Assembly (NCBI GenBank): GCA_041082245.1
Contig: JBDOIE010000052.1
Span: 1-41,661, forward strand
DNA from: DAOTVY01 sp041082245
Lineage (GTDB): Bacteria; Chloroflexota; Chloroflexia; DTKN01
Direction: 5' to 3'
Length of the DNA stretch: 41,661 nt
The notes below the pieces were generated by a model. It had not been told where the DNA came from, did not search any database, and saw nothing but the letters and a program-made list of their open reading frames with translations. Below, one piece after another: positions 29,475-38,398 of this stretch; position 1 is the stretch's first letter; every line of letters begins with the position of its first letter. The position numbers were made by a program, and so were the translations under genes.

Positions 29475-30299
29475 ATGCCCATCTCGATCACGAGCCTGGA
29501 AAACCCGAAAGTGCGCCTGCTGCGCTCGCTGCATCGCCGTCGAAGGCGGTACAGCGAGCGGCTTTTTCTCCTGGAAGGCGTACGCCTCCTCGAGGAGGCG
29601 TTTCGGGCGGGGGTTACGCCCACCCTTGTGCTTTACCTTCCGGAACGTCTCCAGGAGACCCCTCGCGGCCAAGCACTTCTGGAGCGGCTGCATACACTCG
29701 AAACAGCCTTCCCTACTACCCCATCGATCCTCGACGCGATCGCGGACACCGTAACCCCCCAGGGCGTGGTCGCAGCTGTTCCATTTCCCGACCCTGCGCC
29801 CCGGCCCGATGGGCCGATCCTTGTCCTCGACCAGGTGCGCGATCCCGGGAATTGCGGCACGATCCTGCGCACCGCAGAAGCGGCCGGTGTGCGCGAGGTG
29901 CTGTGCGCCCCAGGAACGGTCGACCCCTTCGAGCCGAAGGCGGTGCGCGCAGGGATGGGCGCCCACTTCCACCTCCCCGTGCGATCGGCCTCCTGGGACG
30001 AGATCGCCGCGGCCTGCCAGGGGATGCAGGTACTCCTGGCGGAAGTCGCGGGGGGCTCCCCTTACGATCAGGTGGACTGGCATCTTCCCACCGCGCTGAT
30101 CGTCGGAGGGGAGGCAGAAGGCGCAAGCGCGGAAGCGCACCGCCTGGCCACGAGCCTCGTCTCGATCCCGATGGCCGGTGCCGCAGAATCGCTGAACGTC
30201 ACCGTCGCCACCGGCATCCTGCTCTTCGAAGCGTTGCGCCAGCGCCGGGCCGGGCGGCCCGAGGTTCCGTGGCCGGAATTTCCCCGTCCCTCCTGTTAG
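29475..30299 (+). CDS. SpoU/TrmH family RNA 2'-O-methyltransferase
   Basis: A 274-residue enzyme. The N-terminal substrate-binding domain (about 1-100) contains RRRRYSERLFLLEGVRLLEE. The SPOUT knot domain has the three SpoU motifs: LDQVRDPGNCGTILRTAEAAG near 116-136, IVGGEAEGAS, and IPMAGAAESLNVTVATGILL near the end. It would transfer a methyl group from S-adenosylmethionine to a ribose in rRNA or tRNA; 23S rRNA is likely given the ribosomal neighbours, but the target nucleotide is unknown. It is translationally coupled to rplT (3 bases apart). A strong hairpin follows it. Confidence 0.92.
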   Translation: MPISITSLENPKVRLLRSLHRRRRRYSERLFLLEGVRLLEEAFRAGVTPTLVLYLPERLQETPRGQALLERLHTLETAFPTTPSILDAIADTVTPQGVVAAVPFPDPAPRPDGPILVLDQVRDPGNCGTILRTAEAAGVREVLCAPGTVDPFEPKAVRAGMGAHFHLPVRSASWDEIAAACQGMQVLLAEVAGGSPYDQVDWHLPTALIVGGEAEGASAEAHRLATSLVSIPMAGAAESLNVTVATGILLFEALRQRRAGRPEVPWPEFPRPSC

Positions 30300-30311
30300 G
30301 CCCTGGCCGGA

Positions 30312-30350
30312 AACCGGGTAGGCAAAGGCAGTGCCTTCGCCTACCCGGTT
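30312..30350. terminator. Convergent terminator hairpin with an alternative partner
   Basis: 30312-30323 pairs perfectly with 30339-30350 (12 bp), and AAGGC/GCCTT continues the stem inside (30325-30329 with 30333-30337). T-tracts are weak on both sides. A third related segment (30354-30371) can also pair with 30308-30323, giving a competing stem. It lies between the convergent methyltransferase and carboxypeptidase genes and may stop transcription from both sides. Confidence 0.65.
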
Positions 30351-30378
30351 GGGGCTTACCCGGTTTTCGGACAAACCC

Positions 30379-32340
30379 CTAGTCCGCCCGCCGCACCACG
30401 GGCAGGTAGATACGGTGCGCGACGATGCAGGAGACGGTCACACTCCCCACAAAGGTATCATGTTGCGGGGGCGAGCAGTTCCCCACCGTCAATGTGTAGG
30501 GGTAGGTCCCCGGCAGCCCTAGATCGATTGTCGGGGTCGGCTCCTGCCACACACCCAGCGGACCCAGGTCCCACGTGTAGGAGAAGGGCGGCGTTCCGTA
30601 AAGCGCGGCGGTAAAGGTGACCACGCAGCCGCTCGTCGCGGTGACCACGTCGAGGATCTGGACCGGTTCGCATCCTTCTATGTGGAAAAAGACCGCCGTG
30701 AAGGGGCCCCAGTAGCCGTCCTGGGAGCGGCCGTGCACCAAAAGGTAGTGCGTGCCCGGTGTCAGACCCGTGGTGTCCACCGTAGCCTGTGCCGGCTCCA
30801 CGATTTCGTCGAATGCGCCGTCCAGCGGGGCCATCGGTGAACCTGTGCCGTCCGCTCCGGGGGCGTCGATAAAGTACTCGGCTGCGCTCACGGGCCGCTC
30901 GGGCACCGAGCAGTCGGCGTTCAGGACGCGGTTATCCTCCAGTGTCGCGGAAAGAAGCAGCGGCTCGCCCGCGGCAACAGGGTCCGGCGACACCGCCAGG
31001 GTATGCGCATCCGGCCCGTAGACGGCCGTGTAGGGGTTCGGAGCAACGATCTTGGCCGCGTGCAGGAAGGCCGGCAGGTTCTCCTCCCAGATATCCCAGG
31101 GGAACTCGTTCCCCCAGCAGGCCTGGAAAAAGTCTTCCCCCATCTCGAACGTGAACGAGGCGACGCCCCGATCCCCGTAGAACCAGTCGTCGGTCGTCCC
31201 GTTGGGGTTGTACCAGAGCACTTCTCCCGGCCGGCCGACTTCGTAGCCGTTGTAGGTGGCCCATTTGCAGCCGATGGCCCGTAGCGCGGCATCGTCCGGG
31301 GCCGGAGCCGGGGCGTTGTAACTCCAGGGGATCAGCACCGCGTTCCAGTAGCTGTGCAGCGTGAGCATCATCCCGGTCGGATCCGCCGGGTTCGGGAACA
31401 GCAGTTCCCCCAACGCCTCGATCGCCTGGGTTTCCGGCTCCGAGGCCGCCGCAACCCCACGATACCCCTGGGCGCAAGGGTCCGAGGTCGAACCGCTGTC
31501 GTCGTAGGCCCACATATACTCGTAGTTGCGGTTGATGTCAACGCCGTAGTGGTTGTAGGCGGTCGGCGGCCAGGCGCAGCCGGGGTTCAACGTGTCGTTC
31601 GTGTTCTTGCGCCACCACCAGCCGGAAGGCTCCACCATCTTGCGGCCGTCCGGGTTCACGAGTGGCACCACCCACACCTCCCGGTGGTCCAAAAGCCAGG
31701 TGACGTCCGGGTCGACCCCGTAGCCACCCGCCCCGCGGAAGCCACCGGTGAGGTAGTCGATCAAGAAATCGGCCACCTCGGGGACGACCATCTCCCGCGC
31801 ATGGTGCTCGGAGACAACGAGCAGGGTCGGCTTCGGACCAGGAATGGCTTCGTTCGTGATGCGCATCGCCAGGATATCGTAGCCGGCCGTGGGGTTCTGG
31901 ACCTTTTCCCAGCTATCCCCGACGTCCACCAGCTCGGTCCACTGCGGGTAGGTATTGCTGACCGCCTCCATATGGGCCAGGATCTGCTCCACAGTGCGGT
32001 AGCACGGGTAGCCCGGGGGAACGAGGTAGCGCTCCGTGCGCTCCACATCGACCTCCACGGCGAACCCGCGCGCGACCAGTTCCCGGTACAGCTCCGGCCC
32101 TACCGCTCCGACGACCTCCAGGCGCTCTTTCTCCACCTTCCAGATGTCTACCCCCAGCTCTGCCAGGAGAGCAACATCCTTCGGGGAGACGATGGCGATC
32201 CGCACCACAGCCCCGCGCGGCCCCACAGGTTGGAACGGATATGCAGGGGCCAGCGGAAAGGCCGAGGTCGTTGCCGTGCAGACGAGCAGGAACAGGACAA
32301 AGAGGCTACCGATTTGTGCTGCTTTCCGAAGCGAAACCAT
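30379..32340 (-). CDS. Secreted zinc carboxypeptidase (M14 family)
   Basis: A 653-residue secreted peptidase, with the start at the ATG at 32340 behind GTGAGG. There is a signal peptide (about 1-27), a propeptide-like region (to about 105) and an M14 domain (about 110-460). His180 and Glu183 (HARE) and His329 (LHSYWNA) are the zinc ligands, with Glu399 (FTFEMGED) as the general base. NPDGRKM and VDINRNYEYMW carry the usual substrate-binding residues. The type is close to carboxypeptidase T. Beyond it lie a domain with DTTGLTPGTHYLLVHGRSQD and a PKD-like fold (PPFSYTWDLGPLG), then the end HRIYLPVVRRAD, shared in style with the subtilase. It would trim C-terminal residues from extracellular peptides. 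It has its own promoter. Confidence 0.93.
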   Translation of the reverse strand: MVSLRKAAQIGSLFVLFLLVCTATTSAFPLAPAYPFQPVGPRGAVVRIAIVSPKDVALLAELGVDIWKVEKERLEVVGAVGPELYRELVARGFAVEVDVERTERYLVPPGYPCYRTVEQILAHMEAVSNTYPQWTELVDVGDSWEKVQNPTAGYDILAMRITNEAIPGPKPTLLVVSEHHAREMVVPEVADFLIDYLTGGFRGAGGYGVDPDVTWLLDHREVWVVPLVNPDGRKMVEPSGWWWRKNTNDTLNPGCAWPPTAYNHYGVDINRNYEYMWAYDDSGSTSDPCAQGYRGVAAASEPETQAIEALGELLFPNPADPTGMMLTLHSYWNAVLIPWSYNAPAPAPDDAALRAIGCKWATYNGYEVGRPGEVLWYNPNGTTDDWFYGDRGVASFTFEMGEDFFQACWGNEFPWDIWEENLPAFLHAAKIVAPNPYTAVYGPDAHTLAVSPDPVAAGEPLLLSATLEDNRVLNADCSVPERPVSAAEYFIDAPGADGTGSPMAPLDGAFDEIVEPAQATVDTTGLTPGTHYLLVHGRSQDGYWGPFTAVFFHIEGCEPVQILDVVTATSGCVVTFTAALYGTPPFSYTWDLGPLGVWQEPTPTIDLGLPGTYPYTLTVGNCSPPQHDTFVGSVTVSCIVAHRIYLPVVRRAD

Positions 32341-32412
32341 TCCGTGCCTCACTTTCTGGCCCTGCCAGGCCGCTGCGAAGCCCATATTCGTGCATCGACT
32401 TGGGGTGCGCAA

Positions 32413-32441
32413 AGTGTATCACACCAGGCGGATCAGGTCAA
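32413..32441 (-). promoter_or_regulatory. Promoter of the M14 carboxypeptidase gene
   Basis: On the minus strand, TTGACC (32436-32441), 17 bases, TACACT (32413-32418). It separates this gene from the operon ending in NDH-2. Confidence 0.75.
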
Positions 32442-32479
32442 TGGGTGCTTGCCTCCCTGACAACGGTCGAGATAGCAGA

Positions 32480-33847
32480 CTATGGAACGGGCACCCCGCC
32501 TTCCGCATTCGGGGGACCCAGAGGATCGCCCGAAAGGCCTTCGGACGGGGCCTTCCCCGCGCGTCTCAGGACGATCTCCGACGGCAGGATGAGGCGAACA
32601 GCGCGCTCGAAGAAGAAATAGTCCCAGGCCCAGTTGATCAGCACGAGCAACCGGTTCCGGAAGCCGATCAGGTTCACCAGGTGCACGCCCAGCCACAGCA
32701 GCCAGGCGGGAAAGCCGGTCAACGCGAGCCGTCCCACCCTGGCCACGGCGGCATTGCGCCCGATCGTCGCCATCACCCCCCGGTCGCGGTAGCGAAAGGG
32801 TTGTGGGGATTGGCCGGCGAGTTGACGCAGAATGTTCCTCGCTGCGGCCACTCCCTGCTGGATGGCAACCGGCGCCAGCATGGGCAAGGGACGGCCATCT
32901 TCCTCCAGGTAGGCCAGATCGCCGATCACGTACACCTCTGGATGTTCGGGCACCTGCAAAGTAGGGGCAACCCGCACTCGCCCGTCGCGCGTGGTGGGCA
33001 GTCCCCACGCCTCGGCCTGACCGTGGCCGCGTACGCCGGCCGTCCAGACCACGGTCTGCGTGGCCAGTGCAGTCCCGTTCCTCAGGTAGACTGCACCAGC
33101 CTCAACCCGTTCCACCGGGGATCTGAGCCACACCTGAACCCCCAGCCTGGAGAGCCGCTCGCGGGCATACTCCTGAAGCCGCACGGGCATGCCGGGCAAG
33201 AGACGATCCTGCGCTTCCAGGAGTACCACGCGCGCTTCCCGCGGTAGCCCCGCGGGGAAATCCCGGGCAAACGAACCCCGGATCAGCTCGGCCAGCGCTC
33301 CCGCGAACTCCACTCCGGTGGCGCCGCCCCCCACAATCGCAAAGGTGAGCCACCGCTCCCGCTCGGGCGCGCTGGGCTCCCGAGCAGCCCGTTCGAAACA
33401 CCGCAGGATATGGTTTCGAATGTCGATCGCGTCTTCGAGCGTCTTGAGGGGAAAGGAGAGCTCCTTCGCACCAGGGACAGCATAGTAGTGGGTCTGGCTC
33501 CCCAGCGCCAGGATGAGCCAGTCGTACGCGATACGGTAGTCCCTGGTCCGCACTGCACGGGCAGAGAAATCGACCTCCTGCACCGCTGCCATCATAAAGT
33601 GGACATCTTCCAGCCGGCGCAAGATGCTGCGGACCGGGTGCGCGATGTCGGCCGGCTCCAGCTCGGCAGCGGCGACCTGATACAGGAGGGCCTGGAAGGT
33701 GTGGTAGTTGTTGCGGTCGAGCAGGATGACCTGGAGCCCATTCCCTGCCAGGGTGCGTGCGGCCCACAGCCCGCCAAAACCCGCGCCGACGATGACAACG
33801 CGCGGACGCCTGTCGCGGGCTTGTGCTTTGCGGTTCCCTCCAGCCAT
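32480..33847 (-). CDS. ndh: Type II NADH dehydrogenase (NDH-2)
   Basis: A 455-residue flavoprotein. The first dinucleotide fold is VVIVGAGFGGLWAARTLAG near residues 16-34, with the NYHTFQALLYQVAAAELEP segment typical of NDH-2. The second (NADH) fold is FAIVGGGATGVEFAGALAEL. VYVIGDLAYL and PMLAPVAIQQGVAAARNI close the FAD site. The C-terminal region (GFPAWLLWLGVHLVNLIGFR) is hydrophobic and should attach to the membrane, where NADH is oxidised by quinone without proton pumping. The ATG at 33847 with GAGGTGG upstream fits better than the GTG at 33856. It is last in the asp23-fakA operon, 10 bases after the LysM gene. Confidence 0.93.
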   Translation of the reverse strand: MAGGNRKAQARDRRPRVVIVGAGFGGLWAARTLAGNGLQVILLDRNNYHTFQALLYQVAAAELEPADIAHPVRSILRRLEDVHFMMAAVQEVDFSARAVRTRDYRIAYDWLILALGSQTHYYAVPGAKELSFPLKTLEDAIDIRNHILRCFERAAREPSAPERERWLTFAIVGGGATGVEFAGALAELIRGSFARDFPAGLPREARVVLLEAQDRLLPGMPVRLQEYARERLSRLGVQVWLRSPVERVEAGAVYLRNGTALATQTVVWTAGVRGHGQAEAWGLPTTRDGRVRVAPTLQVPEHPEVYVIGDLAYLEEDGRPLPMLAPVAIQQGVAAARNILRQLAGQSPQPFRYRDRGVMATIGRNAAVARVGRLALTGFPAWLLWLGVHLVNLIGFRNRLLVLINWAWDYFFFERAVRLILPSEIVLRRAGKAPSEGLSGDPLGPPNAEGGVPVP

Positions 33848-33857
33848 TCGAACCACC

Positions 33858-34961
33858 TCAAGGAATGACCAGGACCTGCCCGATCTGGAGACGGGTGGGG
33901 TCGGTAATGCCGTTCACCTGCATCAGGTCGGCCACCGAGACATCGAACAGAAGGGCGATGGCGTTGAGGGTATCGCCAGGCTGAACAACGTAGGTGCGCT
34001 GGGGCGTCGCGGTCGGCGTGCCCGTGGGGAGCGGGGTCGCCGTGGGGGTGGAGGTCGGCCGCGCGGTCGGGAACGCGGTGGGAGTCGGGGTAAGGGTCGG
34101 GACAGGGACCGTCGGCTGTTGTACAAATTCCTCCACGCGCGGCACGCGCAGGGTGGGGCTGATCGCGCCCCAGGTGAATCCGACCAACAACAGGAGGACC
34201 AGAGCCGCTGCGGGCACAGTGTAGCGCAAGGCAGGGCGGCCGGCGACAAGCGGGTGGACCTCCCCCACGGGTTCCGCACGCCGCTCCATCCACGCGGCGA
34301 TGCACCCGTCCAGGACTGCCTGGATCGCCATACACGCCCAGAGGTTGCCCAGGAGGGCAAAGGCTGCGGTCAGCGCCAGTGCCTTGGTCCACCACCAGGC
34401 CTCGTTCTCCAACGTACCCGGCACCGTTCTTCCGGGCAGGCTGTAACGTTCCGCCGCCACCAGAAGCATACCCAGCCAGAGGCCGGCCGGCGGCCCCCAG
34501 ACGAGGAGGGGAACCGCGCGGTAGAAGGCCCAGTGGAGCTGTTCCGCACCAGCCCAGAGGAGCAACCAAAGCCAGCCGCCGGGACGGCGCACCCAGCGGC
34601 GCTCGCGCGCCAGCACTTCGGCTGGCACCGGACCCGCGCGCAGCGCGCCGCGCCAGGCGAGCAGCGCAAGGATCAGAGCCAATCCGGCAAGAAGCGGAGC
34701 CCGTCCCAGGCTCTTCCACCAGGAGAAACCGGCCAACCCGAGCCGCTCCGGAGCGAGGAACCCGCTCAGGATGGCCGCATAGGGGACCGCAAGGGCGTGC
34801 AGCAGGGCGGCTGTGTCCCGGATCGGGGCCTGGGTTTCGCACCACTGGCTCGGCCACACGCCGAACCGGTCCAGCAGGCTTCCCAGGAGAGCCAGGAGCC
34901 AGGAACCGATCAGCCAGGGGATGAGCCCGATCGCCTCGCGGTTCAGCGGGATGGAGGACAC
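33858..34961 (-). CDS. Polytopic membrane protein with Thr/Pro linker and C-terminal LysM domain
   Basis: 367 residues. Residues 1 to about 270 hold about seven hydrophobic segments (for example LIPWLIGSWLLALLG, APLLAGLALILALLAW and AALVLLLLVGFTWGAI) and no family that I recognise. Residues about 285-320 are a Thr/Pro-rich linker of the TPTPTAFPTARPTSTPTA kind. Residues about 323-367 are one LysM domain (TYVVQPGDTLNAIALLFDVS to LQIGQVLVIP). LysM binds N-acetylglucosamine polymers such as peptidoglycan, so the C-terminus should be outside the membrane. The membrane part may be enzymatic or an anchor. It sits between a degV gene and ndh with 9-10 base gaps. Confidence 0.8.
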   Translation of the reverse strand: MSSIPLNREAIGLIPWLIGSWLLALLGSLLDRFGVWPSQWCETQAPIRDTAALLHALAVPYAAILSGFLAPERLGLAGFSWWKSLGRAPLLAGLALILALLAWRGALRAGPVPAEVLARERRWVRRPGGWLWLLLWAGAEQLHWAFYRAVPLLVWGPPAGLWLGMLLVAAERYSLPGRTVPGTLENEAWWWTKALALTAAFALLGNLWACMAIQAVLDGCIAAWMERRAEPVGEVHPLVAGRPALRYTVPAAALVLLLLVGFTWGAISPTLRVPRVEEFVQQPTVPVPTLTPTPTAFPTARPTSTPTATPLPTGTPTATPQRTYVVQPGDTLNAIALLFDVSVADLMQVNGITDPTRLQIGQVLVIP

Positions 34962-34970
34962 GCTACGACC

Positions 34971-35846
34971 TCAACGAATCGGAAACGCTTTGGGGGGCCT
35001 GGCAGCCCCGCTTGCCCGCACGCAGGCCACCCCGACCGCTCCTGGGCCGACGTGCGAGGCCACCACCTGGCCCACGGGAAGCACCGGGATCGACCGGCCA
35101 GGCAACAGCGGCGCCAGCGTGCGGGCGACCTGTTGCGCCGCGTCTGCGGCATCGGCGTGGACCACTGCGGCCCGATCCAGCGGCTCCAGGGTAGCGACGT
35201 ATTCCACCAGCCGGCGCAGTCCAAGGGAGCGGGTGCGCACACGTTCCAGGAGCACGGCTTCGCCCCGCTCGAGCGTGAAGAGCGCCCGGATGCCCAGAAG
35301 GCTGCCCAACAGCGCCTCTATGCGGCCGATGCGGCCGCCCCGCCGCAGGTGCTCCAGGCTTTCGATCAGGCCGACGATGCGCACCCGTCCCTTCATCTCT
35401 TCGAGGAGGGACACGATCTCTTCCAGCGACCGCCCTTCGCGGGCTGCCTCCGCTGCTGCCAGCACGAGCCAGCCCACCGCCATCGAGATCTGTCCGGAAT
35501 CGAACACAACCACCCGGCTGTCGACCTGGTCTGCGGCCAGCTGGGCTGCCTGACATGTGCCGCTCAACTTCGAGGAGAGGTGGATCGATACGATCTCCCC
35601 ACCGCCTGCCCCGGCCTGTTCATAGAAGCGCTTCAGCAGCCCCACCGAGGGTTGAGAGGTAGTGGGAAACGACCTGGCCAGCCGGGCGTAAAAGGTTTCA
35701 GGCGGGAGGTCCAGGCCATCGCGGAAGGTATCCTCGCCCAGGCGAAACCGGAGCGGCACCACCTGGATGCCCCATTGGTCGATCCACTCGCGGGGAAGGT
35801 CCGCCGTGCTGTCCGTCACCACCCGGACGCGTCGGGCGCCCGGCAC
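34971..35846 (-). CDS. DegV family fatty-acid-binding protein (FakB-like), canonical copy
   Basis: A 291-residue DegV protein. Conserved features are VVTDSTADLP (9-18), TTSQPS (62-67), IHLSSKLSGT (88-97), SLEHLRRGGRIGR (163-175) and VASHVGPGAVGVA (262-274), with His265. In characterised FakB proteins these positions hold the fatty acid and present its carboxylate for phosphorylation by FakA. The adjacent fakA gene supports that role. All key motifs are intact, so this copy is the likely working partner. It begins one base after the stop of the other degV gene. Confidence 0.9.
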   Translation of the reverse strand: MPGARRVRVVTDSTADLPREWIDQWGIQVVPLRFRLGEDTFRDGLDLPPETFYARLARSFPTTSQPSVGLLKRFYEQAGAGGGEIVSIHLSSKLSGTCQAAQLAADQVDSRVVVFDSGQISMAVGWLVLAAAEAAREGRSLEEIVSLLEEMKGRVRIVGLIESLEHLRRGGRIGRIEALLGSLLGIRALFTLERGEAVLLERVRTRSLGLRRLVEYVATLEPLDRAAVVHADAADAAQQVARTLAPLLPGRSIPVLPVGQVVASHVGPGAVGVACVRASGAARPPKAFPIR

Positions 35847-35847
35847 C

Positions 35848-36684
35848 TCAGTCCTCCTCGTACACGGCGACCGCCATGCCCCCGGGCCCGATGATCGAGC
35901 CCAGGAACGGCCCGTACCGCGTGACGATGATCTTCTGACGAGGGTAGATCAGGTCGATCCGTTCGAGCAGCCCTCCCACATCCTCCGGGGTTGTGGAGTA
36001 AAGGACGGCAATCGCCCGCATTTCTGGAAAGTCCTCGATGAAGCTGTAGAGCCCGTCCAGCGCGCGGAGGCGCGTGCGCGGCCGTTCGTAAATCAGGAAC
36101 GAACCTTCGTTCAACACCAGGAGGGGCTTTGTCCGCGCGAGCTGCTGCACCTGAGAGATCGGGAAAAGGTTACTCCGCCGCAGATAGTTGAGCTCCTCGC
36201 AGAAGAGCAGCAGGTGGCTGTGACGCGTCATCCAGTGGACACGGTCGATCACCTCGTCCACGCCGAATCCGGCTCGAGCGGTGCGTGCTGCCTCGATCAC
36301 TACAAAGCCGAGGGCCATAGAAACAGAGAGGGAATCGATCGTCTCCACCCGGCAGGTCGAGGGAGGCAGGGAAGCGCGTGCCCGGTTGGCCATCAAGAAC
36401 GTATCGCTGAGCAGGCTGGAAACGTGCACCGAGATGACCGCGTCGTACTCCTCGCTGAGACGGCGGTAGAGCTTCTCGAACACCTCCTCGCTGGGAGGGG
36501 ACAGGCGCGCCCAGGAGCCGCGCTGCAACCGCGCATAGAACTGGCCGGCGTCCATATCGATGCCGTCGCGATACCGCTCCCCGCCGAAGTGGATGTTGTG
36601 CGGAACCACGACGATGCCCAACTGGCGCCGCAGTTGCGGCGGAATGTCGGCAGCACTATCGGTCACAATGCAGATCCTGGCCAT
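35848..36684 (-). CDS. DegV family protein, divergent copy
   Basis: A 278-residue second DegV. The N-terminal CIVTDSAADIP and the VHVSSLLSDTF segment are kept. The TSQPS loop reads LSPPS (61-65), the GGRIG motif is replaced (LNYLRRSNLFPIS, 166-177), and the conserved His of GxHxGPG is Ile264 (GSIIGPGG). Canonical FakB ligand contacts are thus missing at three sites. It may bind a different lipid, act as a non-catalytic partner, or have lost FakA dependence. I start at the ATG at 36684 (MARICIVTDS); an earlier ATG at 36699 would overlap the fakA end. Neighbours on both sides are tightly spaced. Confidence 0.88.
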   Translation of the reverse strand: MARICIVTDSAADIPPQLRRQLGIVVVPHNIHFGGERYRDGIDMDAGQFYARLQRGSWARLSPPSEEVFEKLYRRLSEEYDAVISVHVSSLLSDTFLMANRARASLPPSTCRVETIDSLSVSMALGFVVIEAARTARAGFGVDEVIDRVHWMTRHSHLLLFCEELNYLRRSNLFPISQVQQLARTKPLLVLNEGSFLIYERPRTRLRALDGLYSFIEDFPEMRAIAVLYSTTPEDVGGLLERIDLIYPRQKIIVTRYGPFLGSIIGPGGMAVAVYEED

Positions 36685-36695
36685 CGAACATCCTG

Positions 36696-38390
36696 TCATT
36701 CGGCCGAAAGGATATAGCGGTAGTAGGGCTGACCACCGTAGACGAGCTCGACCTCCTGGTTCGGAAACTGCTCCCGGATCCGGCTCGCCGTCTCCTCGGC
36801 CTCGGCCTGGGGCACATCCTGGCCATAAAAGACCGTGATCAGCTCTTTCTCCTCTGCCCCCATGCGCCGGAGCAACTCCAGTACTACCGTTCCTTCGTCC
36901 TCCCCTGCCACGGCGAGCACGCCGTTATGGAGGCCGATGAACTGCCCTTCTCGCACCCGTACCCCGTTCAGCTGCGCGTCCCGTACGGCCCAGGTCACCT
37001 CCCCGGTCTGGACGGCAGCAGCGGCTTCCTCCATCGCCTGTACGTTCGTCTCCAGGTCGGCCTCATAGTTGAACGCGACCAGCGCGGCGATGCCCTGAGG
37101 GATGGTATCGGTGGGCACCACGCGCACCTCTTTGCCCGAAAGCTCCGCCGCCTGCCGTGCAGCCATCACGATGTTGCCGTTGTTGGGCAGCACGATGACC
37201 TGATTGCACGGCAGCGACTCGATCGCCTGGAGCAGCTCCTCGGTGCTCGGGTTCATCGTCTGTCCTCCAGGGACGATGATCGCTGCCCCCATACTCCGCA
37301 AGACTTCGGACAGGCCTTCCCCCGGGGAAACGGCGATGATCATGATCGGGTGCGGCGGCAACTCGGGCAGGGGCGGGCGTTCGGGCACCGCCGGAGCACG
37401 CGGCTTCAGGCCCGCCCGCTGTTCGTCCATGTTCGTAATCTCGATCTGGTGCAGGCTTCCCAGGCCCACAGCGTAGTTCAGGATTGTGCCAGGGTATTCG
37501 GTGTGCACGTGCACCTTGATCATGCGGTCGTCCCCGGCGACGACCGCCGACCGGCCCAGGCGGCTGATCTGCTCCCGGATCTCCTCGACGTTCAGCCCCA
37601 CCCCCCGCAGGACAAAGTTCGTACAGTAGCCGAACTCCTCTTCGCCATGGACATCCACAAAGGCGACTTCCTCCGGGAACGGCACCTCGGTCTCCTGCAT
37701 CCGGCGGTCGAGCTCGCCGTTGAAGTAATAGTAGAGGCCCTCCAGAAGAACCGCCAACCCCTGGCCTCCGGCATCCACCACACCCGCCTCCCGAAGGATC
37801 GGCAGGAGGGTCGGTGTGCGTCGCACCGACTCCCAGGCCGCAGCGACAGCCTCACGAAAGACCGCGAGCAACGTGGGATCCTTGCGGCACGCCTCTACCG
37901 CGGCAGCCGCCGCATCCCGCACCACCGTCAGGATCGTACCTTCCACCGGCTTGCTGACCGCGCGGTAGGCCGTCTCCGTGGCTGCCTGGAGCGCCTGGGC
38001 CAGGAGAGCGCCGTCCAGCGCTTCCTGCCCCTCCAGGGCGCGTGCAAGCCCGCGGATGATCTGCGAGAGGATTACCCCGGAGTTCCCGCGCGCTCCCATC
38101 AGCGCGCCGTAGGAGAGAGCCTGCACGACCTCGCCGACGCCGTGGAGCGGCGCCCCTTCCGCTTCCTTGAGGGCTGCCTCCATGGTAAGAACCATGTTCG
38201 TGCCCGTATCTCCGTCCGGCACCGGGAAGACGTTCAGCGCGTTCACCTCCGCTTTGTGGAGGCTGAGCCAGGCCGTCGCCTTCTGAAAAGCCTCACGCAG
38301 GCGAACCCCGTCGCAGGGCCCGCCCAAAGCAGTCCGTTCCCCCTGTTCCCTCCCCTTTCCACCGACCGGACGGCTTTCGGGTTTGCCCAT
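36696..38390 (-). CDS. fakA: Fatty acid kinase FakA-like protein (DhaL domain, YloV family)
   Basis: A 564-residue protein with the three-part FakA layout. An N-terminal DhaL kinase domain has NVFPVPDGDTGTNM (53-66; Asp59 and Asp61 for Mg-ATP) and GARGNSGVILSQIIRGL. The middle domain contains FGYCTNFVL and IKVHVHTEYPG, whose Cys and His residues are metal ligands in FakA. The C-terminal DegV-like domain has VPGGQTMNPSTEELL. FakA phosphorylates fatty acids held on FakB (DegV) to acyl-phosphates for phospholipid synthesis. The order asp23, fakA, degV, degV supports this. The ATG at 38390 lies 8 bases from the asp23 stop; the long open frame before it overlaps asp23 and is not coding. Confidence 0.92.
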   Translation of the reverse strand: MGKPESRPVGGKGREQGERTALGGPCDGVRLREAFQKATAWLSLHKAEVNALNVFPVPDGDTGTNMVLTMEAALKEAEGAPLHGVGEVVQALSYGALMGARGNSGVILSQIIRGLARALEGQEALDGALLAQALQAATETAYRAVSKPVEGTILTVVRDAAAAAVEACRKDPTLLAVFREAVAAAWESVRRTPTLLPILREAGVVDAGGQGLAVLLEGLYYYFNGELDRRMQETEVPFPEEVAFVDVHGEEEFGYCTNFVLRGVGLNVEEIREQISRLGRSAVVAGDDRMIKVHVHTEYPGTILNYAVGLGSLHQIEITNMDEQRAGLKPRAPAVPERPPLPELPPHPIMIIAVSPGEGLSEVLRSMGAAIIVPGGQTMNPSTEELLQAIESLPCNQVIVLPNNGNIVMAARQAAELSGKEVRVVPTDTIPQGIAALVAFNYEADLETNVQAMEEAAAAVQTGEVTWAVRDAQLNGVRVREGQFIGLHNGVLAVAGEDEGTVVLELLRRMGAEEKELITVFYGQDVPQAEAEETASRIREQFPNQEVELVYGGQPYYRYILSAE

Positions 38391-38398
38391 GATCAACC

